NCBI GenBank assembly: GCA_038244055.1
Contig: JBBRTW010000233.1
Span: forward strand, 1-10,784
Direction of reading: 5' to 3'
DNA: 10,784 nucleotides
DNA from: DASPKW01 sp038244055
Lineage (GTDB): Bacteria > Planctomycetota > Phycisphaerae > Tepidisphaerales > Tepidisphaeraceae
Positions 1 to 7,142 of the stretch are shown here, piece after piece; position 1 is the first letter of the stretch; the number at the start of each line of letters is the position of its first letter. The notes beneath the pieces are model-generated. The model did no database searches and was not told where the DNA came from. It was given only the letters and a program-made list of their open reading frames with translations. The translations under genes were made by a program, and so were the position numbers.

Positions 1-1
1 C

Positions 2-550
2 CGCAAGTTGGTGGCTGCAGCGACGCCGGCGGTTGGAGGTCCCACCACGAAGCCGACGACCCAGCCGACCACCAAACCGGCCACGCAGGCATCGACCGCG
101 CCCGCCGCCCCCGCGACCGCGCCGGTTGTTGTTGCCACGACCAAGCCGGCCGGGCCGGCTTCGGTGTGGGTGCTGCTGAGCGATCCCAAGGGCGATGCGG
201 ATGATGAGGGCATCAAGAACCTCCTGAGCGACCTCCATCCCCTGCGCGTCTCCAAGTATCTGGAAGCCAGCCCGACCACTAAGCCGACCGGCACCTATAC
301 GATCAAGCTGACCACCGAAGGCCCGGGCGGAACGCCGGTGACGAATCACCAGTTCACCCTCCTCGATCCCGGAGGTGACCACAACCTGATCGGGTCGTAC
401 AATTCATTCACATTCGAACTTCCCCGCACCATCCTGACCAGACTCGAGGGTAATTTTGCCAAAAAGAAAGAACAGCCGCAGCCCCCGGCCGGCGGCCCGC
501 CCACGGGGCCGGGCGGCGACCCCTTCAATCTTGAACCACCTCGGAAATAA
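2..550 (+). CDS. C-terminal part of a DUF4340-like domain protein (5' end cut by window)
   Basis: The frame is open at the left edge, so this is the 3' end of a longer gene; a TTG at 8 is in frame but need not be the start. The visible protein begins with a Thr/Pro/Lys/Ala-rich linker of about 50 residues (repeats such as TTKPTTQPTTKP). A folded segment of about 100 residues follows (VWVLLSDPKGDADDEGIKNL... to FELPRTILTRLEGNF), and the tail is Pro/Gly-rich. The pattern 'W.L..P....AD...I..LL..L..L...KYL' followed by a late 'F.L....L..L' resembles one repeat of DUF4340. That domain occurs in membrane-associated proteins often encoded beside gliding-type ABC transporter genes (family knowledge). 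The match is by eye and moderate. The stop overlaps the proposed queF start by 20 nt, which suggests co-transcription or translational coupling. Cellular role is unknown. Confidence 0.6.
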   Translation, partial: RKLVAAATPAVGGPTTKPTTQPTTKPATQASTAPAAPATAPVVVATTKPAGPASVWVLLSDPKGDADDEGIKNLLSDLHPLRVSKYLEASPTTKPTGTYTIKLTTEGPGGTPVTNHQFTLLDPGGDHNLIGSYNSFTFELPRTILTRLEGNFAKKKEQPQPPAGGPPTGPGGDPFNLEPPRK

Positions 551-920
551 GTCGATCCTGAGCGATGCCCAGATCGAAAATCCGGCGTCGATTCTCGATA
601 CCTTCCCCAACCCCAGGCCGGGCCGGGATTACCAGATCAAGTTCGTCTTCCCCGAGTTCACCAGCCTGTGCCCGGTCACCGGCCAGCCTGATTTCGCCAC
701 GATCACGGTCGAGTACGTCCCCGGGAAACTGTGCGTGGAGATGAAGAGCCTCAAGCTGTATTTCTTCGCGTTTCGCAACAAGGGGATTTTCTATGAGGCG
801 GTCATCAATACGATCCTGGATGATCTGGTGGCGGCGCGGAAGCCATCGAAAATGTATGTGACGGGGGATTTTGCGGTCCGCGGGGGTACTTCGGGGACGG
901 TTTCGGCGCGTTATCCATAA
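531..920 (+). CDS. queF: NADPH-dependent 7-cyano-7-deazaguanine (preQ0) reductase, short type
   Basis: QueF reduces the nitrile of preQ0 to the aminomethyl group of preQ1 with two NADPH, in the cytoplasm, on the way to queuosine in tRNA. The 129-residue protein has the full signature. The nucleophile Cys47 lies in EFTSLCPVTGQPDF, the general acid is Asp54, and the family motif E-x-K-S-L-K (Glu70-Lys75) precedes FRNKGIFYE with substrate-binding Glu89. The C-terminal part has GDFAVRGGTSG. The His that precedes the Glu in B. subtilis and E. coli QueF is Tyr88 here, which I believe is common in short non-Firmicute forms. I chose the TTG at 531 because LGNKS at residues 4-8 matches the usual QueF N-terminus. 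The in-frame ATG at 456 would add a basic, Pro-rich stretch that is just the other-frame reading of the upstream gene. No other queuosine gene is in the window. Confidence 0.93.
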   Translation: MNHLGNKSILSDAQIENPASILDTFPNPRPGRDYQIKFVFPEFTSLCPVTGQPDFATITVEYVPGKLCVEMKSLKLYFFAFRNKGIFYEAVINTILDDLVAARKPSKMYVTGDFAVRGGTSGTVSARYP

Positions 921-955
921 TTTGGTGGGGATTATCGGACCGCAGGCGGGCGGAA

Positions 956-1018
956 AGGGTCAGGAGCCGGGGGCCATTGCCGGCGAAATGACGTTGCTGG
1001 TGGCCGGCTCCTGACCCT
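956..1018. repeat. Intergenic inverted repeat, REP-like or terminator hairpin
   Basis: AGGGTCAGGAGCCGG (956-970) is followed after 33 nt by its exact reverse complement CCGGCTCCTGACCCT (1004-1018), giving 15-bp perfect arms. It lies 36 nt after the queF stop and before the sppA promoter region. There is no T-run after the right arm, so a classic intrinsic terminator is not obvious. It may be a dispersed palindromic element that also ends the queF transcript. Confidence 0.7.
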
Positions 1019-1069
1019 GAATTTCGCACCTCGCGGGTTTTTTGCTGGAGTGACGCGCCTCCATTCGTT

Positions 1070-1096
1070 TATAATCTCGGGCGGATTGTTTAGAAT
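1070..1096 (+). promoter_or_regulatory. Candidate promoter for the sppA-type gene
   Basis: A perfect -10 hexamer TATAAT lies at 1070-1075, about 57 nt before the GTG start at 1132. A second -10-like TAGAAT lies at 1091-1096. No good -35 hexamer stands at 16-18 nt from either one; TTGCTG at 1042-1047 is 22 nt from the first. The call rests on the -10 sequence and the intergenic position only. Confidence 0.4.
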
Positions 1097-1131
1097 CTTA
1101 TGGAATTCGTCTCGCCGTCGCCCTTGCTGGC

Positions 1132-2511
1132 GTGTCAGCATCTTTTATAGAATCAGCCCAACCGATGATCCCTCAGCCGCCGCCCGGTCAAGGTCCTATT
1201 GATCCACGGGGTGCCTTCGCGCCACCGCCCGCGCCGGGGGTGTCGGGTAATCCTGTAGCACCGGGTCAAGGATTATCGTCGGGGCCAGCAATGTCGTCGG
1301 GTCAAGGGATGTCGTCAGGTCAAGGGATGTTGTCCGGGGGGCAGTCCGGCCCCGTTTCCATGTCTTCAATGCCTATGTCGCAAATGCCCATGCCAGGCGC
1401 TCCGGGGGGCGCGCCGCCGATGATGATGCCGCCGGGTTATCCGCCGCCCATGTTCATGATGCCGCCGCCGGGGATGTTCAATAAGCCGCGGAAGAGTTTT
1501 GCGCGGGTGATCTTCACGACTTTCGCCAGCATACTGCTGACGGCCTCGATTGGGCTGAATATTTACATGCTCGTCGCGATGGGGCTGGGGGGCGGTCTGG
1601 GGTTATCGGGTGGAAAGGGAATCGTTCAGACGGTACTGGTCGAGGGAGACCCGAAGGAAAAGATCGCGGTGGTTCCGATCACCGGGGTGATCATGGAAGG
1701 AACGTTCGACAAGTTCGACGCGGTCCTCAACGCCATCGACAAGGACCCGACCGTCAAAGGCCTGGTCATCGAAGTTGAAACGCCCGGCGGCGGGGTTACG
1801 CCTTCGGATGAAATTTACGCCCGCATCCTCCGCTTCCGCGCTGCGCGGTCGGCGAACTTCCCGGTCGTGGTGACGATGGGCCAGCTCGCCACCAGCGGCG
1901 GGTATTACGTTTCCTGCGCCGCCAATTACGTCATCGCCCAGCGCACCACGCTCACGGGCAATATCGGCGTGCTCATGCCCCGCTACAACATGAGCAAGCT
2001 GGCGGAGAAGTATGGCGTGGAGGAAGTGACGGTCACCGCGCCGGCGAAGGGGTTCAAGAATGCCGGCTCGATGCTGCATCCGATCAAGCCCGATGAAACG
2101 GCCTACCTCCAGGGCCTGATCGATGACATGTACGGCAATTTCAAGAACGTCGTGCAGACCGGCCGGCAGGGAAAGCTCCCGCGCGACAAGACGATCGATG
2201 AAATCGCCAACGGCAAGGTCTACACCGCCACGGAGGCCAAGGCGCTGGGTCTGATCGACCAGATCGGCTATGCCCCGGATGCCTACGCCAAGGCGGCTTC
2301 GATGGCCGGGCTGACGCGGATGCATGTGGTGAAATATTCCCCCAAGCCGCCGACGCTGATGGAAGTTTTGAGCGGCGGCGAGAGCAAGTCGAACGTCAAG
2401 GTGGATGGCGCGGGAGGCGTCACCATCAACGGCGTGAATGTGAATCTGGATGCGAGTCTGCTCGAGGAGCTGGGCCGGCCCCGTGCGCTGTATATGTGGC
2501 GCGGCCAGTAA
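1132..2511 (+). CDS. sppA: Signal peptide peptidase SppA-type S49 protease, membrane anchored
   Basis: SppA proteins are membrane-bound serine/lysine proteases that degrade leftover signal peptides and other membrane-associated peptides. The 459-residue protein has three parts. Residues 1-120 are Pro/Gly/Met/Ser-rich low complexity. One transmembrane segment spans about 123-150. An S49 domain covers about 177-400, with the glycine strand VIEVETPGGG (213-221), the probable nucleophile Ser255 in QLATSGGYY, the tract TLTGNIGVL (273-281), and the probable general base Lys309 in AKGFKNAG. YGNF (334-337) and the later DEIANGKVYTATEAKALGLID are also family-typical. By topology the protease domain should face outside the cytoplasm. 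The start is GTG 1132 or ATG 1165; neither has a strong Shine-Dalgarno, and ATG 1165 removes only 11 residues. Residues 405-459 are a short tail of unknown role. Assignment to S49 is secure; the exact substrate is inferred. Confidence 0.92.
   Translation: MSASFIESAQPMIPQPPPGQGPIDPRGAFAPPPAPGVSGNPVAPGQGLSSGPAMSSGQGMSSGQGMLSGGQSGPVSMSSMPMSQMPMPGAPGGAPPMMMPPGYPPPMFMMPPPGMFNKPRKSFARVIFTTFASILLTASIGLNIYMLVAMGLGGGLGLSGGKGIVQTVLVEGDPKEKIAVVPITGVIMEGTFDKFDAVLNAIDKDPTVKGLVIEVETPGGGVTPSDEIYARILRFRAARSANFPVVVTMGQLATSGGYYVSCAANYVIAQRTTLTGNIGVLMPRYNMSKLAEKYGVEEVTVTAPAKGFKNAGSMLHPIKPDETAYLQGLIDDMYGNFKNVVQTGRQGKLPRDKTIDEIANGKVYTATEAKALGLIDQIGYAPDAYAKAASMAGLTRMHVVKYSPKPPTLMEVLSGGESKSNVKVDGAGGVTINGVNVNLDASLLEELGRPRALYMWRGQ
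1273..1344 (+). repeat. 18-nt imperfect tandem repeat within the sppA-type gene
   Basis: Units ATGTCGTCGGGTCAAGGG (1291-1308) and ATGTCGTCAGGTCAAGGG (1309-1326) differ at one base. Degenerate copies flank them at 1273-1290 and 1327-1344. The repeat encodes a 6-residue MSSGQG-like unit in the low-complexity N-terminus, so copy number could vary without a frameshift. Confidence 0.75.
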
Positions 2512-2521
2512 GAGACGCGAT

Positions 2522-2650
2522 TTTGTGGTGCGGCCTTTCAAGGCTGCGCAGGATTTGTGGTGCGGCCCATGCAACAGGCCGCATGCGACGAAAAAAACAG
2601 GCCAAAAAAGCCTGGGTTGAGATAACGCGGAAGCAGGCTGAAAAGCCTGC
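2522..2650. repeat. Cluster of four small hairpins built on the AGGC/GCCT theme
   Basis: Between the sppA-type gene and the next gene lie four successive hairpins. GCGGCCT/AGGCTGC (2530-2547, loop TTCA) has one G-T pair. TGCGGCC/GGCCGCA is at 2561-2584. CAGGC/GCCTG (2598-2614) has the loop CAAAAAA. GCAGGCT/AGCCTGC (2633-2650) has the loop GAAA. The first two each sit just after, or overlap, a direct repeat TTTGTGGTGCGGCC (2522-2535 and 2554-2567). The array may be a dispersed repeat cluster and may also stop transcription from the sppA-type gene. The last hairpin ends 7 nt before the ribosome binding site of the next gene. Confidence 0.7.
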
Positions 2651-2667
2651 AGCACACGAGGCACACC

Positions 2668-5181
2668 ATGAGAAATCTTCCGGCCAAGTCCTGGAAGCGG
2701 TGGATCGCAGCCATCGCCCTGTTTACAATCGTTTGTCGTCCCGCATTGGCCGCCCCTGAACCCGGGGCTGGAGGAGGGCCCGATGATGCGCTGTCAAATG
2801 ATCCGGTCGACAAGGCCATCAAGAAAGCCGTCGGATGGCTCAAGAGCAAGGAGAAGGGAGGCAATTGGGAGGCGGTGCCGCGCCGCACGATGGAGGAAGG
2901 GTACAAGGTCGAAGGCGCTCAATGGGGCGGGTTGACGGCGATGGCCGTTTACGCGCTGCTCGCGGCGGGTGAACCATCGCAGAAGCCCCCTGTCTCGACG
3001 GGCATGGCGTGGCTGGATGGCGCGGATGTCATCGGCACCTATGCCATGGGGATGAAGCTCCAGTCATGGAACTATGTCCACACACTGAGTGATGCCCAGC
3101 GCAAGGTTCTCAAGAAGGATGCAACGCTCTTGATGAATGGCGTCAAGACCGGCGCGGGCAACATGGGCCTGTATCACTACTGGGTCGATCCGGCCAAGGG
3201 CGACTGGGACGCGAGTTGCAGCAACTATGGCGTGCTGGGGATGTGGGCGGCCGGGCAGCAGAATCTCGAAGTGCCCCCCGCATACTGGGAGATGGTGGAC
3301 AAGGCCTGGCGGAAGAACCAGCAGAAGGATGGATCGTGGTCCTACCACAACGCGCCGCCGGGCACGATGGCGCTGACGCCCGCCGGCGTGGCGACGCTTT
3401 TCATCACCCAGGAGATGCTCGGCGAGGGGCGCGGCGGCGATTGCAAGGGGAACATCATCGATGAAGACATCAAGCGCGGCATCGATTGGATGTCCAAGCA
3501 CTTTAACGAAGCCGGAAACAACCACTACGCCCTTTACAATGTCGAGCGCGTCGGCACGGCCAGCGGCTACAAATATTTCGGCACCGTCGACTGGTACAAA
3601 GATGGCGCGGCCAAACTGGTCGCGACCCAGAAGCCCGATGGCTCGTGGGATGGCAGCCACGGCGGCGCGATTCCGAGCACCGTGTGGGCGATTCTCTTCC
3701 TCGTCAAGGGCCGCGCTCCGGTGATGATGAACAAGCTGGACTACACCATCGATTTCCGCGGTGATAAAAGCGTCACCAACTGGAACCAGCGCCCGCGCGA
3801 TATCGCCAACCTCGCCCACTGGGCCGGCTCCAAGACCCTCGAGAAGGACCTGAACTGGCAGATCGTCAACCTCAAGGTCAACTCCGACGATCTCCACGAT
3901 TCGCCGGTTCTCTACATCTCGGGCAACCAGGGCCTGAATTTCTCGAAAGATGACAAGGAAAAGCTCAAGCAGTACGTGGAAGCGGGCGGGCTCGTCCTCG
4001 GTCACGCGGATTGCATGTCACCGGTGTTCAGCCAGTCGTTCATCAAGCTGGGGCAGGACCTTTTCCCGCAATCCGAGTTCCGCGAACTGCCGCCGGACCA
4101 TTTGATTTACAGCGTTCATTTCAATCGCAAAACGTGGCCCGCCAACTTCAACCCCGGCGTTCGCGGGCTTTCCAACGGCGCCCGCGAATTGATGCTGCTG
4201 CTGCCGGCGCATGATCCGGGGCGCTACTGGCAGATCCAGAATTTCTCGTCGCAGGTCACCAAGCCCATGGCCGAGCTGGCCACCAATATTTACCTGTACG
4301 CCGTCGACAAGACCTCGCTGGCCAGCAAGTTCAAGGGGCAGAGCTACATCATCGACCGCGATGAAAAAACCAAGGCCGAGCGCGTCATCAAGGTCGCCCG
4401 CCTGGAATACGGCAACACCTGGAACCCCGAACCCGGTGGCTGGCGGCGTCTGGACAACGACATGCACAATAGCCATCACATCGATGTCACCACCGAAAGC
4501 GTCAAGCTGGGAGACGGCAAACTCAAGGCCGATGCCTTCCCCATCGCCCACCTCACCGGCGCGGTCAAATTTCATCTGAACGCCAAGCAGCAGGCCGAAC
4601 TCAAGAAGTATGCCGAGGACGGCGGCACGCTGGTGATCGACGCGGCCGGTGGCGCGGTCGATTTCAAAGATGCGATGGAGAATGAGCTCGGCCTCATCTT
4701 CGGCGCGGCGGCGAAGAATCCCAATGTTCTGCCTGCCGATCATCCCATCTACAGTGGCGGCGGGCAGAAAGTGAGCAAGGTCGCCTACCGCGCATTTGCC
4801 CGAAAGCTCCTGGGCAACATCGCGACCCCGCGTCTGCGCGGCATTGAGGTAAACAACCGCCTGGCCGTCATCTACAGCCCCGAAGACCTCAGCGTGGGTA
4901 TGGTGGGCATGTCGATCGATGGCATCTACGGATATGACGCCACCTCCGCGACCAAGGTGATGGAGAGCATCATTATGTACGCCGCCAAAGGCGCGGCCCC
5001 GGTTGCGGGCGGAGCCGCCAACGCAGCCCCGGGAGAGGCGCGACCGGCCGCCGAGAAACTGCCGGCCGATGCCCCCAAGCCCGATCCGAAGAAGGAAGTC
5101 AAACCGGCCGCGCCCGCGAAAGCTGCCGCGGGCGGGGCCAAACCCGCGGCGGATCCGAAGAAGGCGGCGGGGCGGAAGTAG
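2668..5181 (+). CDS. Exported alpha/alpha-toroid protein with two DUF4159-like domains
   Basis: The 837-residue product starts at ATG 2668, 6 nt after GAGG (2658-2661). Residues 1-29 form a signal peptide (Lys/Arg start, hydrophobic core, cleavage near ALAA). Residues 45-350 resemble the prenyltransferase/squalene-cyclase alpha/alpha toroid, with the repeat signatures QQKDGSWSY (218-226) and TQKPDGSWDG (320-329). I see no DXDD cyclase motif, so terpene cyclisation is unlikely. Two tandem DUF4159-like, amidotransferase-fold segments follow. The first is about 357-550 (PVLYISGN, KLKQYVEAGGLVL, PPDHLIYS) and the second about 555-773 (AHLTGAVKF, ELKKYAEDGGTLVI, PADHPIYS). Residues 775-837 are an Ala/Pro/Lys-rich tail. 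I recall toroid-DUF4159 proteins from planctomycetes; their function is not known to me. A role as a cell-envelope scaffold or ligand binder is only an inference. The protein probably acts outside the cytoplasmic membrane. Confidence 0.85.
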   Translation: MRNLPAKSWKRWIAAIALFTIVCRPALAAPEPGAGGGPDDALSNDPVDKAIKKAVGWLKSKEKGGNWEAVPRRTMEEGYKVEGAQWGGLTAMAVYALLAAGEPSQKPPVSTGMAWLDGADVIGTYAMGMKLQSWNYVHTLSDAQRKVLKKDATLLMNGVKTGAGNMGLYHYWVDPAKGDWDASCSNYGVLGMWAAGQQNLEVPPAYWEMVDKAWRKNQQKDGSWSYHNAPPGTMALTPAGVATLFITQEMLGEGRGGDCKGNIIDEDIKRGIDWMSKHFNEAGNNHYALYNVERVGTASGYKYFGTVDWYKDGAAKLVATQKPDGSWDGSHGGAIPSTVWAILFLVKGRAPVMMNKLDYTIDFRGDKSVTNWNQRPRDIANLAHWAGSKTLEKDLNWQIVNLKVNSDDLHDSPVLYISGNQGLNFSKDDKEKLKQYVEAGGLVLGHADCMSPVFSQSFIKLGQDLFPQSEFRELPPDHLIYSVHFNRKTWPANFNPGVRGLSNGARELMLLLPAHDPGRYWQIQNFSSQVTKPMAELATNIYLYAVDKTSLASKFKGQSYIIDRDEKTKAERVIKVARLEYGNTWNPEPGGWRRLDNDMHNSHHIDVTTESVKLGDGKLKADAFPIAHLTGAVKFHLNAKQQAELKKYAEDGGTLVIDAAGGAVDFKDAMENELGLIFGAAAKNPNVLPADHPIYSGGGQKVSKVAYRAFARKLLGNIATPRLRGIEVNNRLAVIYSPEDLSVGMVGMSIDGIYGYDATSATKVMESIIMYAAKGAAPVAGGAANAAPGEARPAAEKLPADAPKPDPKKEVKPAAPAKAAAGGAKPAADPKKAAGRK

Positions 5182-5202
5182 GAGCAGCCTCCCGGTCTGG
5201 TT

Positions 5203-5319
5203 CCCTCTCCCGTACTCGGGAGAGGGTTCAGGGTGAGGGTCTTCGGCGGATCCCGAAAGAGCCCAGTTTTCCCGGCAAAAAGGCCCTCACCCCCGCCCTC
5301 TCCCGAGTACAGGAGAGGG
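5203..5319. repeat. Inverted pair of CCCTCTCCCG repeats; possible two-way terminator
   Basis: CCCTCTCCCG-TACT-CGGGAGAGGG (5203-5226) is a 10-bp hairpin, and CCCTCTCC/GGAGAGGG (5296-5319) is a second of 8 bp. The first copy with its GGGTGAGGG extension (5203-5239) closely matches the reverse complement of 5284-5319. The two are therefore the same element in opposite orientation around a spacer of about 44 nt, and could pair as one long stem. The pair fills the gap between the convergent genes ending at 5181 (+) and 5337 (-), where it could end transcription from both sides. The motif resembles a widespread dispersed repeat. Confidence 0.8.
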
Positions 5320-5336
5320 GGCCGGCGCGCCGCCGA

Positions 5337-7121
5337 TCACGCCTGAATGCTGACATCTTCCAACGGCCGCGCCTGGCAGGCGAGGATGATGTTGCGGGCA
5401 CGGTCGGAGGCATCGAGGGCATCCTGGGTTTCCATGTGAACCCGGCCGCTCAGTAGGCGGGTCTTGCAGGTGCCACAGATCCCGGAGCGACATTCGAACT
5501 CGAGATTGATGCCGGCGGATTCGGCGGCTTCGAGCAGCGTGGCCGGGGGGGAGACTTCAATCAATTTGTTCGAGGCGGCGAAGGTGACGCGGTGGGATGC
5601 ACCGTTGGTTTCAGCGCCCGTAGACAGTGAAGCATCAGCCAGAGCGTCTGTCGTGGCATCGGCGAACAGCTCCGCGCCGTCGGCATCAACGCCGGTTTGA
5701 GCATCCGATGCGACACCGCCCGAGGCCGGTCGATTGTATTCAAAAGCTTCGGTCTTGATGCTGGATTCGGCGACGCCGAGGTCGCGCAGAAGCCGGGTGA
5801 CGGCCGACATCATTTCGGAAGGCCCGCAGATGTGGAAGAGGCGGGAAGGAAGATCGGGGATGGTTTGCTTGAGCAGGTCGGCCGTGACCCGGCCGCGCCG
5901 GCCGGCCCAGACGGTGCCTTCAACCCGCGAGAGAGTGAGCGTGACGCTCAAATTGGGGAAGCGGCGGCGGAGGTATTCGAGCTCGTGGAGGAAGATCACA
6001 TCGCCGTCGGTTTTGGCGCAGTAGATCAGGTGGATCTGGCCGGGCCAGCAGTTGTCGGTGAGATAGCGGAGGACCGACATGAGGGGTGTGATGCCGACGC
6101 CGCCGCCGATGAGGACGATGCCCTGGACGCCCGCGCCGCTGAAGGTGAACCGCCCGGCCGGCGCGGAGATGTTGAGAAGATCGCCCTCGCGGACCTGGTC
6201 GTGCATGTAGCGCGAGGAGAGGCCGTTGTCTTCGCGCTTGATGGTCAATTCGCAGTAGCTGGCGCTGGTCGGGGAGGAGGCGATGGTGTAGGAGCGGTTG
6301 ACCTTTTTGCCACCGACCATCAGTGAGAGATTGAGGTATTGGCCCGGCTGGAAATCGAAGGGAAGGTGCCCGCCATCAACCTCGGTCAGGCGAAAGGTGC
6401 GGACACTGGGGGTTTCATCGAAGATGCGGGCGACGCGCAACTGGCCGGTCCAGAACTTTGGACGGGTGGAAGCAGCGGCGCGGTTGGCGAGAGGCGCGGC
6501 CAGCGCGCCGGCGCGGAATTGCCGGCTCTCGGTTTGCAGTCGGCGGTAGTGCATCACCATTCGCCACAGAAGCAGAATGCCTATGACAATCGCGAAGGCG
6601 AGGGGCTGGCGTTTGTCGGCCTTGGCCTGCATGTAGTAATGGAGCGCGCCGGCGATGGCGGCGAGGTAGACAAGCCGATGCAGCGCCTGCCAGCGTTTCG
6701 CGCCCAGGCGCTGGATCATGCGATTGGTGCTGGTGACGGCCAGGGGGACCATGAGGAGCAGGCCGAAGGCACCGATCACCAGGTAGGGGCGGTTGAAAAC
6801 TTCGGTAAGCGTGCCCGAAACGCTGAGCTGGCGATCGTAGATGAAGAAGATCAGGAAATGAATGGAGGCGTAGAAGAAGGCATAGAGCCCGAGCATGCGG
6901 CGGGTGGAGATGAGCGCATTGATGCCGGTGAGCTTGCGGACCGGAGTCACCAGCAGCGTGAGCGAAAGAAAAATCAGCGCCATCAGGCCGGTGGTGAGGA
7001 TGGCGAATTTGATCGGATTCGCGCCGAGCTGATGGTGGTACGCATCCCACCCCAGCAGGGCCAGTGGAACCGCGCCGTTGACGGCGACCAGGAATTTGGC
7101 GAATCGAGTGTTGCTCATCAT
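5337..7121 (-). CDS. msrQ: MsrQ-type haem membrane subunit fused to FAD/NAD(P)H reductase and [2Fe-2S] ferredoxin
   Basis: MsrQ (YedZ) is the haem b membrane protein that passes electrons to periplasmic MsrP. This 594-residue protein begins with about six membrane segments (8-190). His88 (ASIHFL), His148 (ALHRL) and His161 (ALHYY) are placed like the haem ligands of E. coli MsrQ. A ferredoxin-NADP reductase-like module spans about 222-462, with the FAD motif RSYTIASSP (277-285), the nucleotide motif GGGVGITPLMSVL (339-351) and CGPSEMM (432-438). A variable acidic/Ala-rich linker (about 465-508) leads to a plant-type [2Fe-2S] domain with Cys544, Cys549, Cys552 and Cys582. E. coli MsrQ is about 210 residues and needs a separate flavin reductase; here the donor modules are built in. 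The start is ATG 7121 or ATG 7118. The frame runs back to 7217, but only through the hairpin repeats. It lies 146 nt downstream of msrP on the same strand, probably as an operon. Confidence 0.92.
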   Translation of the reverse strand: MMSNTRFAKFLVAVNGAVPLALLGWDAYHHQLGANPIKFAILTTGLMALIFLSLTLLVTPVRKLTGINALISTRRMLGLYAFFYASIHFLIFFIYDRQLSVSGTLTEVFNRPYLVIGAFGLLLMVPLAVTSTNRMIQRLGAKRWQALHRLVYLAAIAGALHYYMQAKADKRQPLAFAIVIGILLLWRMVMHYRRLQTESRQFRAGALAAPLANRAAASTRPKFWTGQLRVARIFDETPSVRTFRLTEVDGGHLPFDFQPGQYLNLSLMVGGKKVNRSYTIASSPTSASYCELTIKREDNGLSSRYMHDQVREGDLLNISAPAGRFTFSGAGVQGIVLIGGGVGITPLMSVLRYLTDNCWPGQIHLIYCAKTDGDVIFLHELEYLRRRFPNLSVTLTLSRVEGTVWAGRRGRVTADLLKQTIPDLPSRLFHICGPSEMMSAVTRLLRDLGVAESSIKTEAFEYNRPASGGVASDAQTGVDADGAELFADATTDALADASLSTGAETNGASHRVTFAASNKLIEVSPPATLLEAAESAGINLEFECRSGICGTCKTRLLSGRVHMETQDALDASDRARNIILACQARPLEDVSIQA

Positions 7122-7142
7122 GGGCGGCGTTTGGTTTCCGTG

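Noticed and set aside
1603..2664. Long open frame on the minus strand opposite the sppA-type gene (353 codons)
   Set aside because: It is antisense to a gene with clear S49 protease motifs, is rich in His/Arg/Asp typical of reverse reading of GC-rich codons, and matches no family I know.
2800..3720. Squalene-hopene or other terpene cyclase activity
   Set aside because: The toroid repeats are present, but no DXDD catalytic motif is visible, and the domain is joined to exported DUF4159-like units.
3064..4743. Two long minus-strand open frames opposite the toroid/DUF4159 gene
   Set aside because: They mirror the codon bias of the real plus-strand gene, whose signal peptide and domains are clear.
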